The notes under the pieces: model-generated
Database searches by the model: none
Told to the model about the DNA's origin: nothing
Seen by the model: only the letters and a program-made list of their open reading frames with translations
Program-made: the position numbers and the translations under genes
In this document: positions 31,101-31,488 of the stretch, one piece after another
How the letters are laid out: each line of letters opens with the position of its first letter
How positions within the stretch are numbered: position 1 is the stretch's first letter
Source of the DNA: Hymenopellis radicata
Lineage: Eukaryota > Basidiomycota > Agaricomycetes > Agaricales > Physalacriaceae
Length of the DNA stretch: 31,488 bases
Direction of reading: 5' to 3'
Assembly: GCA_015501595.1 (NCBI GenBank)
Contig: JADNRX010000580.1
Location: 1 to 31,488 of the forward strand

Positions 31101-31488
31101 ATCCTCCGCACCCTCTCCGTCGTAAGCATACAACGACCGAACTCGGATATCTGAAATGCGATCAGCATCAATGTATAAATCCTTCAACATGAACGAACAT
31201 ACCAGAACTCTTGTCAATATCAGCAAGCGGATCCGGAATCGCGCTCTCCACCTCGTGAACATGAATATCCGGAACAGGCGCAGGCGGCAATATATCCTCA
31301 ACAGCCTCCTCCTCCTCCATCGTCGACGGCAGCTTCTCCATAACCGGCGTCCCATTCTGCGACTCAGACGCCAACCCAGCATACCAATCAACACTCTGAC
31401 GCTTACTGCTCGCGTTCGAATACATCTGCTGTGTCCCTTCCAACGACGGCGGTACAGGCGCAGGTGGCGGTGGCGGAGATGGTTCTCT
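28196..31488 (-). CDS. Intersectin-like Rho guanine nucleotide exchange factor: SH3-SH3-DH-PH part (5' end outside window)
   Basis: At least 15 exons, right to left: 31203-31488, 31097-31150, 30920-31048, 30710-30873, 29746-30572, 29624-29692, 29513-29575, 29377-29466, 29133-29321, 29017-29076, 28925-28962, 28562-28877, 28475-28514, 28335-28421, 28196-28280. Domains: Pro-rich lead-in; SH3-1 (RVRSLYAYDGEGAEDLS...DWWYGKL); SH3-2 (AKALYTYDGTSAEELSF...EWWKAEQ); acidic/Ser linker; DH (RKRQEAIFELIATEVAYVHD...MQRITRYPLLIKQ); PH (LLKDGILCKAKSGRRLHAF to LWLQAIDSATRRCRE). DH-PH activates Rho-family GTPases; SH3s bind Pro-rich partners. The order resembles intersectin and Cryptococcus Cin1, which couple endocytosis to actin; the EH domains would lie beyond the window. 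About ten one-base frame breaks occur (near 30799, 30112, 30010, 29788, 29038, 28874, 28719, 28692, 28617, 28237), yet conserved residues and every splice site survive, so they look like sequence errors. Confidence 0.8.
29077..29132 (-). repeat. TG-repeat in an intron of the RhoGEF gene
   Basis: On the coding strand this 56-nt intron carries a run of about eight TG dinucleotides directly before the TTGTAG acceptor. It replaces the usual pyrimidine tract. Such runs vary in length between strains. Confidence 0.6.
30573..30709 (-). other. 137-nt intron between SH3-2 and the linker, with an in-frame stop at its donor
   Basis: The donor is G|GTTAGT. If unspliced, the coding frame reads ...LDVEG then TAG (30705-30707), i.e. 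a clean end right after the second SH3. The proposed acceptor (CTACGAAG, 30573) joins in phase as ...LDVEG-ETQIHAPIHE. It is more than twice as long as other introns of the gene (46-56 nt) and contains a pyrimidine tract followed by an ATG (30596-30598) in frame with the downstream exon. Confidence 0.5.

Overview
The window looks like nuclear DNA of a mushroom-forming basidiomycete (Agaricomycetes). Genes are split by many 46-62-nt GT-AG introns with CTGAC/CTAAT-type branch sites. The families are typical of that class: a DUF6535 membrane protein, F-box/leucine-rich-type proteins starting with 'LPLEIK.LII.EL', expanded kinase-fold proteins, and an intersectin-like SH3-DH-PH Rho exchange factor. 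I see no rRNA, tRNA or CRISPR array. Most gene models below were rebuilt by hand from exon frames, splice sites and intron phase.

Layout, left to right. (1) 1-183: acidic C-terminal end of a gene entering from the left (+). (2) 966-5323: DUF6535 gene (-). (3) 5942-8202: 14-exon Baeyer-Villiger/FMO-type monooxygenase (-) with a 15-nt microexon. (4) 8875-9299: three-exon small membrane protein (-). (5) 9300-12837: gene-poor, with coding relics including a broken APH/choline-kinase-like gene. (6) 12838-17850: two divergent, distantly related kinase-fold genes, a pseudokinase (-) and a kinase with intact catalytic motifs (+), sharing a 543-bp intergenic region. (7) 18084-19277: degraded pieces of the next gene's 3' end. 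(8) 19278-19930: hypothetical membrane protein (-), abutting (9) a TIR transposable element at 19931-20763. (10) 20916-25248: two paralogous F-box-like genes (-), both frame-interrupted. (11) 25533-27811: an inverted copy of the 15.7-18.1 kb kinase locus. (12) 28196-31488: C-terminal two-SH3/DH/PH part of an intersectin-like RhoGEF (-), leaving at the right edge.

The right third (about 20.9 kb onward) carries many one-base frame breaks, mostly apparent deletions. The conserved RhoGEF has about ten, with otherwise intact residues and splice sites. Assembly indels are therefore as likely as pseudogenisation for frame breaks there, whereas the large genes to the left are clean.

The genes do not form one pathway. 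The most interesting unit is the divergent kinase/pseudokinase pair, whose active member was copied about 8 kb away in inverted orientation, with a TIR element and duplicated gene fragments between the copies.
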